A stretch of DNA of 64,000 bases, taken from NCBI RefSeq assembly GCF_900460315.1, contig NZ_UHIO01000001.1:1703501-1767500 (forward strand). The letters run 5' to 3'. This document shows, piece after piece, positions 62,079-64,000 of the stretch; the stretch's first letter is position 1; each line of letters opens with the position of its first letter. Source of the DNA: Veillonella criceti. GTDB lineage: Bacteria > Bacillota > Negativicutes > Veillonellales > Veillonellaceae. Under the pieces are notes generated by a model. It saw only the letters and a list, made by a program, of their open reading frames with translations, was not told the origin of the DNA and ran no database searches. Position numbers and translations under genes: made by a program.

Positions 62079-62804
62079 ATGGATACGACACAAGTCCTAA
62101 TTAGTGAATTTATTGGCACTGCCGTATTGATGGCTTTTGGTAGCGGTACTAATGCATCTGTTTTACTAAAAAACACCTTGGCTAAAGCATTCAATCCAAA
62201 CTGGATGACAATTATGTTTGGCTGGGCCTTTGGCGTTGCTTTTGCGGTGTATATTGGTATTGCCTTAGGCGGTCCCGCTCATTTGAATCCTGCGTTGACA
62301 GTGGCATTAGCTGCTGGTGGTATGTTCCCTTGGGAGCATGTAATTCCTGTAAGCCTAGCACAAATTGCAGGCGCTTTCGTAGGGTCAGCGCTTGTTATGA
62401 TTCATTATTACCCTCATTTTAAACAGACAAAAGAAGATGAGGGCAATGTAGTTGGTATTTTTGCTACAGCACCAACAAGTGATAATCGTTTATTAAATGT
62501 AATTTCTGAAATTATTGCTACCTTTATGTTTGCCTTAGCTATTTTATGTTTAGGTAAAATGGGGGATGGTTTATTTCCTTTTATCGTAGGGGTATTAGTA
62601 GCGGCTATTGGTTTATCGTTTGGCTCTACAACAGGATTTGCCTTAAATCCAGCTCGTGATTTTGGACCGCGTTTAGCGTATACGATTCTACCTGTCCCTA
62701 ATCGAGGGGCTACGAATTGGGCTTATGCTTGGGTACCTGTTATAGGGCCAATTATTGGAGCTAGTGCAGCGGTAGGGCTATTTTTAGCTATTGCTCCTAA
62801 ATAG
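62079..62804 (+). CDS. pduF: Propanediol/glycerol diffusion facilitator PduF (GlpF-type aquaporin)
   Basis: 241 residues, six membrane segments. Both NPA boxes are present: GGPAHLNPALTVALAAGG and GFALNPARDFGPRL. The D after NPAR marks an aquaglyceroporin rather than a water-only channel. Lets 1,2-propanediol or glycerol enter the cell. In Salmonella pduF is a separate, divergent gene; here it is between pduQ and pduU. Confidence 0.94.
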   Translation: MDTTQVLISEFIGTAVLMAFGSGTNASVLLKNTLAKAFNPNWMTIMFGWAFGVAFAVYIGIALGGPAHLNPALTVALAAGGMFPWEHVIPVSLAQIAGAFVGSALVMIHYYPHFKQTKEDEGNVVGIFATAPTSDNRLLNVISEIIATFMFALAILCLGKMGDGLFPFIVGVLVAAIGLSFGSTTGFALNPARDFGPRLAYTILPVPNRGATNWAYAWVPVIGPIIGASAAVGLFLAIAPK

Positions 62805-62974
62805 GGTAGTAATAGACCGTGTTAATAGGTGAAACTATTAACAGATGTCTATGACTATATATAATTGATGGTTCTGTAATATGACCTCCCAAAATTAGCG
62901 TTTTAGGCTAAGCCCTATATTACAGACCATCATATTAGTCCCTATGGTGAGTTATGGGCAGAAAGGATATATGT
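62805..62974. other. Intra-operon gap with two inverted repeats between pduF and pduU
   Basis: 170 bp, no gene. First repeat: GTTAATAG (62821-62828) / CTATTAAC (62835-62842). Second: TGATGGTTCTGTAATAT (62866-62882) pairs with ATATTACAGACCATCA (62917-62932) with one bulge. The latter encloses a 34-nt loop. No T-run follows, so a processing or stability structure is as likely as a terminator. Confidence 0.5.
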
Positions 62975-63337
62975 ATGGACTTTTTAGAGGCTGTTGAAAA
63001 TAAACAACGGATTATTCAAGAATTTGTGCCAGGTAAGCAAGTTACGATTGCACATATTATTGCTAATCCTAAACCAGAATTATTTCGTAAAATGGGGCTA
63101 GAGGAAAAACAACGGAGCGCTATAGGGATTTTAACGATTACACCAGGGGAAGGAACTATCATCGCAGCTGATATTGCCACTAAAGCGGCTGGAATTGAAC
63201 TCGGTTTTGTGGATCGTTTTTCGGGCGCGTTATTAATTACTGGTGATGTGTCGAGTGTAGAGTCAGCTATGAAAGGTGTCATTGATGGACTCGATAAGAT
63301 TTTAGGATTTTTTCCTACTAAGATTACACGGACTTAA
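62975..63337 (+). CDS. pduU: PduU-like circularly permuted BMC shell protein
   Basis: 120 residues. An N-terminal extension precedes [23 protein letters not shown], typical of PduU/EutS. Then the permuted BMC core: [53 protein letters not shown] (quoted in pieces: [39 protein letters not shown]). The extension forms a beta-barrel cap over the pore in known structures. Start ATG 62975 is 7 nt from GAAAGGA; ATG 62954 has no site. Confidence 0.9.
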   Translation: MDFLEAVENKQRIIQEFVPGKQVTIAHIIANPKPELFRKMGLEEKQRSAIGILTITPGEGTIIAADIATKAAGIELGFVDRFSGALLITGDVSSVESAMKGVIDGLDKILGFFPTKITRT

Positions 63338-63511
63338 TGATAGGCGAATAAGCAGTTAAAGAGACTTATTTTACCCGTTAATTAACACTACTATAAACGT
63401 TGCTAGTTAGTGAATTATGTGTACTTTGCAATAGGTATTCATAGTGATTCTGTAGTATAATAAGAAAGTAACCTAAGTGACTTAATGAAACTTAGATTGT
63501 GAGGTGATTAG
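63338..63511 (+). promoter_or_regulatory. Leader upstream of pduV
   Basis: 174 bp without a gene. A -10-like TATAAT occurs near 63455-63460. An inverted repeat CTAAGT...ACTTAG spans about 63472-63494. Suggests an internal promoter, or a long untranslated spacer in the operon. Confidence 0.35.
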
Positions 63512-63958
63512 ATGGAACAGGCTTTAAAGACAGTGATTATGGTGGGCCGTACCGAAGTAGGTAAAACTACCTTAGCGAATACCTTAATGTATGGTAGTCC
63601 AGAGGCCTTAAAAACACAATCTATTGGTCGCATTGGTTCGATTATTGATACGCCTGGTGAATTCATAGAAAATCCCATTTATTATCGTGCGATTTTATTG
63701 AGTGCTTATGATGCGGATGTGGTATTATTTCTTAATGAAGCCAATGAATCGGAAAGCATTTTTCCACCTAACTTTGCCGCTTCTTTTAATCGGGAAGTCA
63801 TAGGAGTTATTACTAAAATTGATTTAGGTGGCGATGTAACGAGAGCCCGTAAAAATTTACAGGCGGCTGGCGTAAGTCAAATCTTTGAGATATCTGTACA
63901 TGATGCAGAATCGGTTCAACGTTTACGTGATTATATTTCTCGTGAAAGGCCTTTATAA
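63512..63958 (+). CDS. pduV: PduV-like GTPase (EutP/PduV family)
   Basis: 148 residues. P-loop GRTEVGKTTLANTL (12-25), Walker B/G3 DTPGEF (47-52), G4 TKID (about 106-109). PduV associates with the outside of the compartment in Salmonella. It has its own leader (63338-63511) with a TATAAT-type -10 near 63455 and a CTAAGT/ACTTAG inverted repeat, so separate control is possible. Good GAGGTGATT ribosome site. Confidence 0.88.
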   Translation: MEQALKTVIMVGRTEVGKTTLANTLMYGSPEALKTQSIGRIGSIIDTPGEFIENPIYYRAILLSAYDADVVLFLNEANESESIFPPNFAASFNREVIGVITKIDLGGDVTRARKNLQAAGVSQIFEISVHDAESVQRLRDYISRERPL

Positions 63959-64000
63959 ATCGTTAGATAGTTGGCGAAGCGAGATGTCTTAGTAGTGAAT

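Overview
The window looks like chromosome from a diderm Firmicute of the Negativicutes, most likely Veillonella or a close relative. Evidence: A+T-rich DNA, a trimeric autotransporter adhesin (so an outer membrane), a short SLH-domain envelope protein of the kind that tethers that membrane to peptidoglycan, strong Firmicute-type ribosome binding sites, a fumarate reductase suited to propionate fermentation, and few sugar genes. Species assignment is inference.

Layout. 0.3-3.4 kb: YadA-like adhesin and an XRE regulator. 3.6-7.1 kb: tRNA-Ser followed by an A+T-rich cargo of two defence-type genes in divergent orientation (Abi_2/HEPN protein and DUF262-DUF1524 nuclease), with three evenly spaced TGCCCC repeats next to the tRNA; this reads as a small defence island. 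7.2-15.5 kb: lone PTS IIC, purine permease, Rrf2 regulator, OhrR-like regulator, MFS exporter, MsrAB and an aldehyde dehydrogenase. 15.6-21.3 kb (minus strand): queDE, dapL with a long structured leader, and an operon of response regulator, histidine kinase and a PepSY-like membrane protein. 21.7-25.5 kb: Fur-box-like sites and a type-E (CCG-domain) fumarate reductase operon whose flavoprotein has Ala where the FAD-linking His normally lies. 25.6-35.1 kb: LUD protein, SLH protein, Nramp transporter, PRTase-like protein, YaaA, HydE, MscL with a zinc-ribbon tail, the TPP-riboswitch-controlled thiW-cytX pair, and a GNAT enzyme. 35.2-38.8 kb: fructose PTS operon. 39.2-45.2 kb: bioDA, a methyltransferase behind a Fur-like box, a secreted protein, an AEC carrier and gltS.

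45.8-64 kb: a B12-dependent 1,2-propanediol (or glycerol) utilisation microcompartment locus. PocR is divergent from pduA-B-C-D-E-G-H-K-J-L-(eutJ-like)-M-N-O-P-Q-F-U-V. Diol enters through PduF. PduCDE, repaired by PduGH and supplied with cofactor by PduO, converts it to aldehyde inside a PduABJKNU shell. The aldehyde is oxidised by PduP and PduL to acyl-phosphate and reduced by PduQ to alcohol. pduS, pduT, pduW and pduX are not seen before the window ends. A free-standing GlcG/HbpS paralogue of the PduO C-terminal domain sits upstream, behind a perfect palindrome at its predicted transcription start.

The most open-ended signals are non-coding: a pseudoknot-capable RNA with its own promoter and terminator ahead of dapL, a second structured segment after the TPP riboswitch terminator, a large branched hairpin after pocR, and inverted repeats between pduF and pduU. 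No CRISPR array, insertion sequence or rRNA gene was seen.
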